DNA of 64,000 nucleotides from NCBI RefSeq assembly GCF_036173125.1, contig NZ_CP108054.1, forward strand, positions 9,617,501-9,681,500, read 5' to 3'. The DNA is from Streptomyces sp. NBC_00286. Its GTDB lineage: Bacteria; Actinomycetota; Actinomycetes; Streptomycetales; Streptomycetaceae. The notes beneath the pieces were generated by a model. The model worked only from the letters and a program-made list of their open reading frames with translations. It was not told the DNA's origin and did no database searches. Position numbers and translations under genes: made by a program. Each line of letters opens with the position of its first letter. Position 1 is the stretch's first letter. This document shows positions 1-8,242 of the stretch, piece by piece.

Positions 1-385
1 TGTCCGGGACGAGCGACTTCTCGCCGGTGCCCTGCAGGTAGTCGCAGAGCGTCGTCCCGGAGTACGGGGCGCTGGTGTAGCGCGCCTTCAACTCGTCCTG
101 GAGGAGCTCGCCGAGCACCTTCTGGTTCTCCATCGCGAGCGAGTCACCGAGGTACAGCACAGTGGGCCGCTTCGCAGGCACTTCAGCCTCAGCGTCGGCC
201 GCAGCGGAGGCTGGTGGCCGCTGCTGCTGTGTGGTCGAGGACGGCGACGGGCCGGGATCCTTCGCCGCCGGTGTGGCTGACGCCGGCCGCTCGGGCGGCG
301 CTGTCCCGGGCCCGGAGGAGGGGTCTCCGCATGCTGCGAGCAGCAGCAAACCCGCCAGCACCCCGCCGGCCCACGTCCTGCCCAT
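1..385 (-). CDS. SGNH/GDSL-type hydrolase lipoprotein, partial (3' end outside window)
   Basis: Reading leftward from ATG at 385 gives 128 codons with no stop before the window edge, so only the N-terminal part is present. The start is a lipoprotein signal: MGRTWAGGV, a leucine run, then lipobox LLAAC with Cys at about residue 19. A Ser/Pro/Thr/Gln-rich linker follows to about residue 72. Then comes VLYLGDSLAMENQ, the GDS block I nucleophile motif of SGNH hydrolases (Ser in GDSL). The family hydrolyses esters; here it would be anchored outside the membrane. The later catalytic Asp/His block is outside the window, so activity cannot be judged. Its promoter must lie between 386 and 480, after the end of the pucR-like gene. 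Confidence 0.75.
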   Translation of the reverse strand, partial: MGRTWAGGVLAGLLLLAACGDPSSGPGTAPPERPASATPAAKDPGPSPSSTTQQQRPPASAAADAEAEVPAKRPTVLYLGDSLAMENQKVLGELLQDELKARYTSAPYSGTTLCDYLQGTGEKSLVPD

Positions 386-480
386 GCGGCAACTCCCGCC
401 CCAGCCACCGAAAACGGCCCCCAGACAAGCACAGCGGGACCCCCGGGGGGAAGTACCCGGGTAGCCAAGCTCCCCTGGCT

Positions 481-1524
481 TCAGAGCTGGTTTCGCGTCA
501 GCAGCCGTGCCGCCAGGGCGAGTTGGAGCCGCAGATGGCCCTCCGGAGTGCGTACCGGCCAGCCGAGCAGGGACTCCGCGTGGGCCAGGCGGTCCTGGAG
601 CGTGGAGTGGTGGACGTTCAGTTCGGTGGCGGCTGTGCGGCGGCTCGGGGAGTTGATGACGGCGTACAGGGTGGGCAGGAGCCATGGGCTCGCCGCGGCT
701 GCCTGGTCGAGGGCGCGTACGTCGGGCGGTGGTTCCGTGCCCGGGGTGATCACGGCCGCCAGGAGGGCCAGCGTGCCGAGGTCGTCGGAGTGGACGATGC
801 GGGGGCCCGGGTCCTGGTCGGTGCCCTCGGCCGTGAAACGCAGGGCCGTGCGGGCGGCGGACCAGGAGCGCGGCAGTTCCAGTACGGGGACCGCCGGGCC
901 CACACCGCGCCGGCTCTCGTCCGTGAACTCCGGTCCGGGGTCCGGCTGGACGAGGGCCCGCTCGCCGGAGGCCAGGCTCAGAGAGGCTTGCTTCTGGGGG
1001 CCGCCGCGGAGTGCGATCGCGCGAGCCCGGCCGTCCGGGTCGAGGCCGAGCCCGCGCGCCGCGTGCAGCCGGGCGGCCTCCGCGGCCGTCGGGTCGAGCA
1101 CCGTCTCCAGCAGGGCCGGATCGTCGGCCGGGCCGTGCACCGGCGCCCGCCCCCGGGTGCGGTCCAGGACATGCCGGGCGGCGCTCGCGGTCCGCTCCAG
1201 CACCATGGCGTCGACCACCGTCCGTGGTCCCGTGCGCTCCAGCCACACCGCGGGCGCCCCACCCGGGATCAGCGGCACCGAAGGCCACTCGGGACGCACG
1301 GGCCCGTTCTCGTCGCGCCGCCGCCCGTCGGGCTCGACCCGGACCCGTACGTGCCTCGCCTCGTCGACGAGCCGCGCGGGGCAGCCGGACAGCACAGCCG
1401 CACCGCGCACAAGAGCCTCGAGCCCGGCGCGCCCCTCGACCAACCGGTCGAAGTAGGCGATGACCTGGACGGCGGCTCCGGCGTCCGGGTCGAGCGCGGC
1501 CAGGCGGCCAGCCAGCTCTTCCAT
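481..1524 (-). CDS. PucR/CdaR-family transcriptional regulator
   Basis: A 347-residue cytoplasmic regulator. The C-terminus (about residues 290-330) carries the PucR-type helix-turn-helix: RRTAATELNVHHSTLQDRL followed by an AESLLGW-like stretch, the pattern of the PucR/CdaR HTH_30 domain. The central part has the Ala/Leu/Arg-rich GGDEF-like fold typical of the family but no readable ligand motif. It lies 81 bases downstream of the alpha/beta hydrolase gene on the same strand, so the two may be co-transcribed. Two palindromes sit just upstream of its start (1573-1585 and 1593-1614) and could be its own operator. Members usually activate catabolic genes; the substrate is unknown. Confidence 0.8.
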   Translation of the reverse strand: MEELAGRLAALDPDAGAAVQVIAYFDRLVEGRAGLEALVRGAAVLSGCPARLVDEARHVRVRVEPDGRRRDENGPVRPEWPSVPLIPGGAPAVWLERTGPRTVVDAMVLERTASAARHVLDRTRGRAPVHGPADDPALLETVLDPTAAEAARLHAARGLGLDPDGRARAIALRGGPQKQASLSLASGERALVQPDPGPEFTDESRRGVGPAVPVLELPRSWSAARTALRFTAEGTDQDPGPRIVHSDDLGTLALLAAVITPGTEPPPDVRALDQAAAASPWLLPTLYAVINSPSRRTAATELNVHHSTLQDRLAHAESLLGWPVRTPEGHLRLQLALAARLLTRNQL

Positions 1525-1572
1525 CTGCTCATTCTCGTTCAGGAATCACCATTTGGTGCCATGAGTCACGGC

Positions 1573-1614
1573 GTCACCATGTGACGAGCGCCGGTGAGTG
1601 ACGTGTCACTCACC
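1573..1614. promoter_or_regulatory. Twin palindromes upstream of the PucR gene
   Basis: Two dyads lie between the hydrolase stop and the PucR start. GTCAC-CAT-GTGAC is at 1573-1585. GGTGAGTGAC-GT-GTCACTCACC is at 1593-1614 and overlaps the hydrolase stop codon (1606-1608). Both contain GTGAC/GTCAC half-sites, which suggests repeated binding of one dimeric protein. The second could instead be a short hairpin ending the hydrolase message. Seen directly; function inferred. Confidence 0.5.
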
Positions 1615-2586
1615 GAGCAGTCGGTGCAGCCACCGCAGCCGGGCCGCCCTGGCGTCCTGGGACAGCGCGGCCTGCGGGGCGAGATCGTCGAAGGCGTGGA
1701 AGCCGCCCGGCCATACGTGCAGCTCGGCCTGGCCGCCCGACTGCCAGATCCGGGACGCGTAGGCGACGTCCTCGTCGCGGAAGGTCTCGGCCGAGCCGAC
1801 GTCGATGAAGGCCGGAGGCAGCCCGGACAGGTCCTCGGCGCGGGCCGGAGCCGCGTACGGAGACACGTCCACGGTGCCGCGTGCCTCACCGAGCAGCGCG
1901 CCCCAGCCGGTCTCGTTCGCCGTACGGTCCCAGACACCGAGACCGGCCATCTGATAGGTGGACGGGGTGTCGTTGCGGTCGTCGAGCATCGGGCAGAGCA
2001 GCATCTGGCCGATCGCACGCGGTCCCTTCCGGTCACGGGCCAGCAGAGCCAGTGCCGCGCTGAGCCCGCCGCCCGCGCTGCCGCCCGCCAGGATGATGCG
2101 GTCCGGGTCGCCGCCGATCTCCTTGGCGTTCTCCGCCGTCCACAGCAGGCCCGCGTAGCAGTCCTCCGCCGGGGCCGGGTGCGGGTGCTCCGGAGCGAGC
2201 CGGTACTCCACCGACACCACGACCAGGCCCAGCTCCGCGGCCCACTCCATCGTCACGCCGAGGCCGAGCCGGTTGTTGCCCAGCACGAAGCCGCCGCCGT
2301 GCGAGTGGTAGAGCACCGGCCGCGGACCGGGCGCGGCGGTGGGCCGGCAGATCAGCAGGGAGATGTCGGGTGCGCCCTCGGGACCGGGCACCGTACGCTC
2401 CTCGACCTCGAAGGCGCCGTCCCGGCTGAGCTCCTCGTTCGTCGGCAGGTCGAAGGGGCCGTCGTCGCCCAGCCCCCGCACCATCGGGATCCACTCCGGC
2501 AGAAGGGTGGTGGGCGCCTGCTCGCCCATCACGGCGAGCGCGGCGGCCAGCTCAGGGTCGAAGGGCGGCGGGGGAGTGGTGGTCAT
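1606..2586 (-). CDS. Alpha/beta hydrolase fold-3 (hormone-sensitive-lipase-like) esterase
   Basis: A 326-residue cytoplasmic esterase. From the chosen start the oxyanion motif HSHGGGF is at about 94-100 and the nucleophile elbow GGSAGGG at about 168-174 (Ser170), the hormone-sensitive lipase pattern with Gly in place of the usual GDSAGG Asp. The putative catalytic His is in GGFHAF near 297. The start at 2586 is chosen over an upstream Met at 2706 because AGGAGG lies just before it and the 40 upstream residues look non-coding. It faces away from the L,D-transpeptidase gene and precedes the PucR gene. The natural ester substrate is unknown. Confidence 0.85.
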   Translation of the reverse strand: MTTTPPPPFDPELAAALAVMGEQAPTTLLPEWIPMVRGLGDDGPFDLPTNEELSRDGAFEVEERTVPGPEGAPDISLLICRPTAAPGPRPVLYHSHGGGFVLGNNRLGLGVTMEWAAELGLVVVSVEYRLAPEHPHPAPAEDCYAGLLWTAENAKEIGGDPDRIILAGGSAGGGLSAALALLARDRKGPRAIGQMLLCPMLDDRNDTPSTYQMAGLGVWDRTANETGWGALLGEARGTVDVSPYAAPARAEDLSGLPPAFIDVGSAETFRDEDVAYASRIWQSGGQAELHVWPGGFHAFDDLAPQAALSQDARAARLRWLHRLLGE

Positions 2587-2687
2587 CGGGTCCTCCTCGG
2601 TACGGCGTCGTTGCCTGACGCCGATACTCACCTTCCCCGAGTGACAGCGGGTCCCGCCGTCCGGCGGAAGTCTCCCGCAGAACGGCG

Positions 2688-2741
2688 GGCTGCGTAACCG
2701 TTTCATCTCGGTGACGGCAGGCTGCGTAACCGTTTCGTCTC
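2688..2741. repeat. 22-bp direct repeat, period 32 bp, in the divergent promoter region
   Basis: GGCTGCGTAACCGTTTCATC plus TC (2688-2709) recurs at 2720-2741 with one mismatch. The spacing is 32 bases, about three helical turns, which would put both copies on the same DNA face. The repeats lie 92-145 bases before the L,D-transpeptidase start and about 100 bases before the esterase start. Tandem GTAACC elements are reminiscent of response-regulator sites such as those of MtrA, but that identity is inference. Confidence 0.6.
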
Positions 2742-2832
2742 AGCGCGGGCAGCTCCACAACCCACCCCCACCCACGCCTGTCTAGCTGGCACAGAGTGCA
2801 CCACGCAGGTCGAGGAAAGGGAAAGGCCCGCC

Positions 2833-3528
2833 ATGGGGGACATACGCAGACGGGGAGCCGTCGTACTGGGCATCACCGGATTGATGGCGCCGCTGACCGT
2901 CGCGCTGGGCGCGGCGCCGGCGCAGGCGGCGAGCTGCAGCACGCAGGCAGGTCCGCATCAGAAGCAGGTGGAGAGGTTCCTCGGCCGGACCGTCGACGGC
3001 AGGCAGTCCGCCGCCGACTGCCGGGCGATCAAGGCCTTCCAGACCAAGCACGGCATCACGCCGACCATCGGGTACGCGGGGTCGGTCACCTGGGGCGTGA
3101 TGGACCTGATGAAGAAGCAGAAGGCCGTCGGCAACAACCCCAACAGGGACGGCAAGTGCCCGGTCAACAAGGGCCGCATCGCCTGCGTGAACCTGACGCT
3201 GCAGCTCAGCTGGATCCAGGACGGCAACAGGCTCGTCTACGGCCCCGTTCCGGTCCGTACCGGACGCAACGGATACGAGACCCGCACCGGCCTGAAGAAG
3301 ATCTACTGGCGGAACATCGACCACGTCTCGACCATCTACCACGTGCCGATGCCCTACAGCCAGTTCTTCGACGGCGGCCAGGCCTTCCACTCCGCGGGCG
3401 TGAGCATGTGGAACCCGCCCGGCTCGCACGGCTGCACCAACATGACGAAGACCGACGCCAAGAAGTACTGGTCGCTCCTCAGGAAGAACGACGACGTCTT
3501 CGTGTACGGCCGCAAGCCGGGCACCTGA
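2833..3528 (+). CDS. Secreted L,D-transpeptidase (YkuD) with peptidoglycan-binding region
   Basis: 231 residues. A Sec signal peptide covers about 1-33 (RRR, hydrophobic core, APAQAA cleavage site). A PG_binding_1-like region follows (about 36-95: QVERFLGRTVDG, AIKAFQTKHGI). The YkuD domain runs to the C-terminus and ends in SHGCTNM with the catalytic Cys at 201. The upstream His in AFHSAG and the His of SHGC complete the usual active site. YkuD enzymes form 3-3 cross-links in peptidoglycan or attach proteins to it. The gene is monocistronic, with a strong hairpin just after it (3534-3565). A pair of 22-bp direct repeats upstream suggests regulation. Confidence 0.9.
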   Translation: MGDIRRRGAVVLGITGLMAPLTVALGAAPAQAASCSTQAGPHQKQVERFLGRTVDGRQSAADCRAIKAFQTKHGITPTIGYAGSVTWGVMDLMKKQKAVGNNPNRDGKCPVNKGRIACVNLTLQLSWIQDGNRLVYGPVPVRTGRNGYETRTGLKKIYWRNIDHVSTIYHVPMPYSQFFDGGQAFHSAGVSMWNPPGSHGCTNMTKTDAKKYWSLLRKNDDVFVYGRKPGT

Positions 3529-3533
3529 GTCGT

Positions 3534-3565
3534 CGGCCCGGCCGCCCCGAAGGGCAGCCGGGCCG
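3534..3565. terminator. Bidirectional hairpin terminator
   Basis: A 14-bp stem with one mismatch and a CGAA tetraloop lies between the convergent L,D-transpeptidase (+) and Gfo/Idh/MocA (-) genes. There is no T-run, as is common in Streptomyces. Confidence 0.65.
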
Positions 3566-3583
3566 CAGTCCGTTCAGGGCCGG

Positions 3584-4786
3584 TCACACCTCGGGCGCGT
3601 CCCCGAAGTCCGGTATCTCCAGCCTCGCCCCGCCCTGTCGCGCCGAGTCGTGCGCGATGATGCCCGGCAGGGTGTAGCGGGCGGCCACCCACGCGTTCAC
3701 CGACGGCAGGGTGCGCGTGTTCACCGCGGTCACGAAGTCGTCCACCAGGAAGTGGTGGCTGCCCTCATGGCCGTTGTGCAGATGGTCGAACTCCCGCGGC
3801 AGCCGCGAGCGGTCGTGCACCGGAGCCGAACCGGAGGTGAAGGCGGCCCTGAGGTCCGGCGCGATGTGCTGGAGTGACGGATCGTCAGGAGACATGGTGG
3901 GCTTGGGCTCCAGCAGCTCGCTGATGTCCTTCACGCCCTTCTTGTCCTGCCACAAGGCCACCGTGGCGAGCTGCTCCATGCTGGCGTCCGTACCGAAGAA
4001 CCGGAACCGCGACTCCCGGATGTGCGAGGGATAGCCCACCCGCCGGAACTCGTTCGTACGGAACGAACCGCCGCCCGCGACCTCGAACAGCGCGGTCGCG
4101 TTGGAGAAGTCGTTGCCGAACTGGCTGACCTCCTGGTCGAAGACCCCGTCACCGCGATCGTCCTTGACGCCGATCGCGGACACGCTCACCGCATGCGTCT
4201 GCCAGGCACCCAGCACCCCGCCCACCGAGTGCGTCGGGTACAGCAGCGGCGGATAGCTGGCGGTGGACTTCCAGTCCTCGCCGCCGCTGTACTGATAGGC
4301 CTCGTAGAACCCGAGGTCCATGTCGTGCACATAGTCGCCCTCGGCGTAGAAGAGCCGCCCGAAGGCGCCCTCGGCGATCTGGTTGCGGGCGTGCACGGTC
4401 GCTGGGTTGTACTGGCTGGTCTCGCCCATCATGTACGTCAGACCGGTGGCCCGTACGGCATCGATGATCGCCGCGATCTCCTCCGTACTGATCGCCATCG
4501 GCACCGCCGAGTACACGTGCTTGCCGGCGTTCAGCCCCTGTACCACCAGCGGGCCGTGCGTCCAGCGCTGGGTGAAGATCGCGACGGCGTCGACCGCCGG
4601 TGACTCCAGCATCGCCTCGTACGACGGGAAGGTGCCGGTCAGGCCTTCGGCCGCGGCGAGCTGCTCGGCCCGTTCGGGGAGCAGGTCGGTGATGTAGACG
4701 TCGCTTACGCCGGGGTGGGCGAGGAACAGCTTGGCGAACTGGCCCGAGAACTGTCCGGCACCGACGATGCCGAGGGAGAACGTCAT
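3584..4786 (-). CDS. Gfo/Idh/MocA family NAD(P)-dependent oxidoreductase
   Basis: 400 residues. The N-terminal Rossmann fold starts with LGIVGAGQFSGQF (about 5-17). The usual GKHVxxEKP motif reads GKHVYSAVPMA (88-98), so the conserved Lys of EKP is replaced by Val. The C-terminal substrate domain contains HDMDLGFYEAYQYSGG and a His-rich HNGHEGSHHF near the end. The family oxidises or reduces sugars and cyclitols. It is the last gene of a four-gene operon whose other members import a sugar, so it probably acts on that sugar or a derivative. The start at 4786 is set by ATG after an AAGGG site; longer reading in this frame only extends into the antisense of the binding-protein gene. Confidence 0.85.
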   Translation of the reverse strand: MTFSLGIVGAGQFSGQFAKLFLAHPGVSDVYITDLLPERAEQLAAAEGLTGTFPSYEAMLESPAVDAVAIFTQRWTHGPLVVQGLNAGKHVYSAVPMAISTEEIAAIIDAVRATGLTYMMGETSQYNPATVHARNQIAEGAFGRLFYAEGDYVHDMDLGFYEAYQYSGGEDWKSTASYPPLLYPTHSVGGVLGAWQTHAVSVSAIGVKDDRGDGVFDQEVSQFGNDFSNATALFEVAGGGSFRTNEFRRVGYPSHIRESRFRFFGTDASMEQLATVALWQDKKGVKDISELLEPKPTMSPDDPSLQHIAPDLRAAFTSGSAPVHDRSRLPREFDHLHNGHEGSHHFLVDDFVTAVNTRTLPSVNAWVAARYTLPGIIAHDSARQGGARLEIPDFGDAPEV

Positions 4787-4812
4787 GTAGGGGGTGCCCT
4801 TCACTGGTCGAG

Positions 4813-6171
4813 TTACTGGTCGAGAATGAGATTGATCTGGTCGTTGGTCTCGTCGAGGCTGCTCACCGGCTTGCCGTTGCCGTAGATGTCCTCCATGGCG
4901 GGCTCCATCAGCGCCTGCACGTCCGCCGCATAGCCGGTGATCGGGTAGGAGAAGGTGGTGAAGTCCTTCTTGTCGGCCACCGGCTCGGTGAACGCCGAGA
5001 CGTCGATGCCCTTCTTCTCGTATGCCGCCACCGCGGCGTCCGTGCCGTCGGGCGTGGCCGGGAAGACGATGCCGTAACGGCCCACCGTCGTCTGGCACTC
5101 GTTCGACGCCAGGTACTTCACCCACTTCTTGGCGCCCGCCTTGTTGCGGGCGTTCTTGCTGATGGAGTCGGCGAGGCCGTTCATCATCGTGGCGCGCTTG
5201 CCGGTGGGACCCTCGGGCGTGAGGGCGGTGCGGATCTTCATGCCCTTGAAGCCGGCGTACGTCGAGATCATCCACGCCCCGTCCAGCGAGGACGCCGCCT
5301 TGCCCGCGGCCACCTGGACGTTGCCCTCGTTGGACTGGGAGTTCCAGTCGGACAGGGGTGCCATGTAGCCCTTCTTCGCCAGGCCGAAGTACCACTTGAT
5401 GACCGACTGGAAGGTCTTGTCGTTGTACTGGTACTCGGTGCCCCACCGCTTCTTGTCGGTGTAGTCCCAGCCCGCGGAGGCGGCGAAGCTGCTCCACTGG
5501 GTCTGGCCGTCGGCGTAGCCACCGCCCTTGGACGCCAGGCCGTACACCTTGACGTTGTTCTTGTCGAAGCCGGGCTCGTCGCCCCGTTTGCCGTTCTTGT
5601 CGATCGTGAGGTGGGCGATGGCCTTCTCGAAGGTGCCGCCGTCCTTCGGGTTCCAGGACAGGGTGTTGAGCTGCTCGGCGCTGAGGCCGGCGTCCTGCGC
5701 CATCTTCTCGTTGTAGAAGAGGGCGACGGTGTCCCAGTCCTTCGGGGAGCCGTAGCGGTGGCCGTCCTGGCCGAGCCAGTTGGCGGCCAGACCCGGCTGG
5801 TAGTCGGAGTCGTTGATGCCGAGGTCGTCGAGCGGCTCCAGCACCTGCAGGTCGGCGAACTGGCCGAACTTCTGGATGTGGTCGGTGAAGACGTCGGGCT
5901 GGGTGCCCGCGATGAAGCTCGCGGTGAGCTTGGTCCAGTAGTCGTCCCAGCCCATCTGAGTGATCCGGACGTTCAGTCCGGGGTTCTGCTTCTCGAAGCC
6001 CTTGGCGCAGGCCTCGTAGGCGGGCAGCTGGTTGGCGTCCCACAGCCAGTACGTCACCGTGTTCTTCGCGGACGAGCCGGTGCCATCGCCCTGGGCACAA
6101 CCGGTCGCCAGGGACAGTGCCAGGGCCCCGGCCAGCGCCCCGACCGTACGGAATCGAAATCGCATGACCAT
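4813..6171 (-). CDS. Sugar ABC transporter substrate-binding lipoprotein
   Basis: 452 residues. A type II signal peptide (MRFRFRTVGALAGAL) ends in lipobox LATGC, placing the protein on the outer face of the membrane. The mature part has the family-1 solute-binding pattern: YWLWDANQLPAYEACAKGFE early, DVFTDHIQKFGQFADL, then DGAWMISTYAGFKG. A TEPVADKKDFTTFSYPIT segment lies near the end. It captures a carbohydrate for the two downstream-transcribed permeases. Transcription runs from the permeases into this gene: 4 bases separate the upstream permease stop (6176) from its start. A second in-frame Met lies at 6165. The sugar is not predictable. Confidence 0.9.
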   Translation of the reverse strand: MVMRFRFRTVGALAGALALSLATGCAQGDGTGSSAKNTVTYWLWDANQLPAYEACAKGFEKQNPGLNVRITQMGWDDYWTKLTASFIAGTQPDVFTDHIQKFGQFADLQVLEPLDDLGINDSDYQPGLAANWLGQDGHRYGSPKDWDTVALFYNEKMAQDAGLSAEQLNTLSWNPKDGGTFEKAIAHLTIDKNGKRGDEPGFDKNNVKVYGLASKGGGYADGQTQWSSFAASAGWDYTDKKRWGTEYQYNDKTFQSVIKWYFGLAKKGYMAPLSDWNSQSNEGNVQVAAGKAASSLDGAWMISTYAGFKGMKIRTALTPEGPTGKRATMMNGLADSISKNARNKAGAKKWVKYLASNECQTTVGRYGIVFPATPDGTDAAVAAYEKKGIDVSAFTEPVADKKDFTTFSYPITGYAADVQALMEPAMEDIYGNGKPVSSLDETNDQINLILDQ

Positions 6172-6175
6172 TCCC

Positions 6176-7096
6176 TCACTTGAGCCCGGTGAAGCTGATG
6201 GAGCTGACGATGCGGCGCGCGAAGAAGCCGAACAGCACGATCATCGGCAGGGCCGCGATGAGCGTCGCCGCCATGAGCCCCGACCAGTCGATGCCGGACT
6301 GCGGGGTCTGTGCCCGGAAGATGGCCAGCGCCACGGTCAGCACGCGCGAACTGTCGCTGTAGGAGACCATCAGCGGCCAGAAGTAGTCGTTCCACGAGGT
6401 GATGTACGTCAGCACGGCCAGCGTCATGACCGGCGTGGACGCCATCGGCAACAGCACCCGGAAGAAGATGCGCACCTTGCCGGCACCGTCGAGGAGCGCC
6501 GCTTCCTCGACCTCCTTGGGGATGTTCATGAAGAACTGGCGCAGGAAGAACACCGCGAACGGCGTCATGAACATCGTCGGCAGCGCGATGCCCAGCAGGT
6601 TGTCCACCAGGCCGAGTTCCTTGATGAGCACGAAGTTGGGCAGCAGCGTGAAGATGGTCGGCACCATCAACCCGGCCAGGAACAGGGCGAACACCGTGTC
6701 CCGGCCCCGCCAGCGCAGCCGGGCGAAGGCGTAGGCGGCCATCGCGGAGAAGAAGATCTGGCAGGCGGTGATCAGCGTCGAGACCAACACCGAGTTGAGC
6801 AGATAGCGCCAGAACTTCAGCCCGCCGCCCGCGCCGCCCTGCGCGACCGCCTCCTCGGCGGACTGCAGGCCGAGCGCCCGCTCGAAGCCGCCGAGGGTCA
6901 GGTCGACCGGCAGCGGATCGGCCGGCTGGGCGTTCAGCCCCGGGTTGGAGGAGAGGGCGGTGCGCAGGATCCAGTAGAACGGCACCAGGGTGATGAGCAC
7001 GATCGCGATCATCACCGTCCAGGCCACGACCCGCCCGAAGGAGGGCCTGCGCCGTTCGGGCCGTACGGTCGTCGTCGTTTCTGCCACGGCAGCCAT
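6176..7096 (-). CDS. Carbohydrate ABC transporter permease (MalG type)
   Basis: 306 residues with about six membrane segments, the first at AWTVMIAIVLITLVPFYWI. The MalG-type EAA loop is EVEEAALLDGAGKVRIFFRV (about 206-225), the site that contacts the shared ATPase. After the first helix there is a periplasmic loop with LNAQPADPLPVDLTLGGFER. It pairs with the upstream MalF-type gene, from which it is separated by 18 bases. No ATPase gene is present, as expected where a genome-wide MsiK-type ATPase energises several sugar importers. Confidence 0.9.
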   Translation of the reverse strand: MAAVAETTTTVRPERRRPSFGRVVAWTVMIAIVLITLVPFYWILRTALSSNPGLNAQPADPLPVDLTLGGFERALGLQSAEEAVAQGGAGGGLKFWRYLLNSVLVSTLITACQIFFSAMAAYAFARLRWRGRDTVFALFLAGLMVPTIFTLLPNFVLIKELGLVDNLLGIALPTMFMTPFAVFFLRQFFMNIPKEVEEAALLDGAGKVRIFFRVLLPMASTPVMTLAVLTYITSWNDYFWPLMVSYSDSSRVLTVALAIFRAQTPQSGIDWSGLMAATLIAALPMIVLFGFFARRIVSSISFTGLK

Positions 7097-7114
7097 GTCG
7101 GCGTCTCCCTTCCG

Positions 7115-8068
7115 TCAGCCGAGATCGGTCTGGCCGGCCCGGGTGAGCCGGTACTGGAGGATGGTGATCGCGCTCAGTACAACGAGCAGGGCCACGGACA
7201 TCGCCGAGGCGTAGCCGAACTGGAAGCGGCCGAAGGCGGAGTCGTAGATGTAGAGCTGGAGCACATTGGTGGCGTTGGCCGGTCCGCCGTCGGTCGTTAC
7301 CGCGACCGTGTCGAACACCTGGAACGAACCGATCACCGTCATGATCAGCACGACCGCCAGCACCGGACGCAGCAGCGGCATCGTGATCCGCCAGAACATC
7401 CGCCACTCGCCGGCGCCGTCCACCTTGGCGGCCTCGTACATGTCGTTCGGGATGGCCATGAGCCCCGCGAACAGCAGCAGCGCGGTGTAGCCGACGTGCC
7501 GCCAGACGTTGATCATGGCGATCGTCGGGATCGCCCAGGTCTCGTCGGCCAGGAACGGGATGCGATCGGCGCCGAGCCCCGCGATGATCTCGTTTCCTAT
7601 GCCGAGCTGGGTGTCCAGGATCCACAGCCAGACGATGCCCGCGACGACGTTCGACATCAGATACGGCGCGAGCACGATCCCGCGCAGCACCGACGACTGC
7701 GTCAGCCGCTGCAGCAGTACGGCGATGGCGAGCGCCGCCACCGTCTGCACGCCGATGTTGAGGACCACGTACTCGACGGTGACCCACAACGAGTTCCAGA
7801 AAATCGGGTCGTTGACCATCCGGACGTAGTTGTCCAGGCCCACCCACTCCGCCGGCGTCAGCAGGTTGAAGTCGGTGAAGCTCAGCCAGATGCCGCGCAG
7901 CGTGGGCCACAGCAGGAAGACCAGGAAGCCCAGCATGGCCGGGGCGATGAAGAGGGCCGCGAGGGCTCCGTCACCTCCGGGGCGGGACTTGGCCTTCTTG
8001 ACGGGCGCCACCGCCTCGGCGGCGCCCAGAGGCAGTCGGGATGGTGGGCTGCTGGAGGCGACGGTCAT
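7115..8068 (-). CDS. Carbohydrate ABC transporter permease (MalF type)
   Basis: 317 residues with about six membrane segments beginning at LAALFIAPAMLGFLVFLLWP. The EAA loop is MYEAAKVDGAGEWRMFWRIT. It is the first gene of the operon malF-type, malG-type, binding protein, oxidoreductase. I chose ATG at 8068 (MTVASSSPPS), which has AGGGAGT upstream; an alternative GTG at 8107 would add 13 residues. The operon faces the ROK regulator, and an AT-rich imperfect palindrome at 8201-8223 lies in the shared control region. Confidence 0.88.
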   Translation of the reverse strand: MTVASSSPPSRLPLGAAEAVAPVKKAKSRPGGDGALAALFIAPAMLGFLVFLLWPTLRGIWLSFTDFNLLTPAEWVGLDNYVRMVNDPIFWNSLWVTVEYVVLNIGVQTVAALAIAVLLQRLTQSSVLRGIVLAPYLMSNVVAGIVWLWILDTQLGIGNEIIAGLGADRIPFLADETWAIPTIAMINVWRHVGYTALLLFAGLMAIPNDMYEAAKVDGAGEWRMFWRITMPLLRPVLAVVLIMTVIGSFQVFDTVAVTTDGGPANATNVLQLYIYDSAFGRFQFGYASAMSVALLVVLSAITILQYRLTRAGQTDLG

Positions 8069-8200
8069 CGGGGGACTCCCTGTCTGCGGCTCGTCCTCGG
8101 GCCTCACTTACTTTCGATGCGGAATAATCTGTACGTCAAGACTCGTGCATGCATCTTCTCGGGGCGCGGCTTCCGGCCTGCTGCTGGCTCTAACGTTTCC

Positions 8201-8223
8201 TTATTGCTTCCGTAGCAAAATAA
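8201..8223. promoter_or_regulatory. Candidate ROK-repressor operator
   Basis: TTATTGCT-TCCGT-AGCAAAATAA is an AT-rich imperfect palindrome (right arm two bases longer) in an otherwise very GC-rich stretch. It lies between the divergent sugar operon and the ROK gene, 19 bases before the ROK start, overlapping or just before its ribosome site. Position and symmetry fit an autoregulatory operator; binding is inferred. Confidence 0.5.
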
Positions 8224-8242
8224 AAAGTGGGAGGATGCGGTC

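Noticed and set aside
453..458. GGGTAC on the minus strand before the SGNH lipoprotein as a SigB-type promoter
   Set aside because: No GNNT element occurs 14-16 bases upstream.
214..1584. Long plus-strand open frame of 456 codons
   Set aside because: It is antisense to the PucR gene and the SGNH lipoprotein, with Arg/Gly/Ala-rich composition typical of shadow frames in GC-rich DNA.
3584..6100. 838-codon minus-strand frame apparently fusing the oxidoreductase to a long N-terminus
   Set aside because: Only the last 400 codons are the real oxidoreductase; the rest is the wrong frame of the binding-protein gene, which has its own good reading frame and signal peptide.
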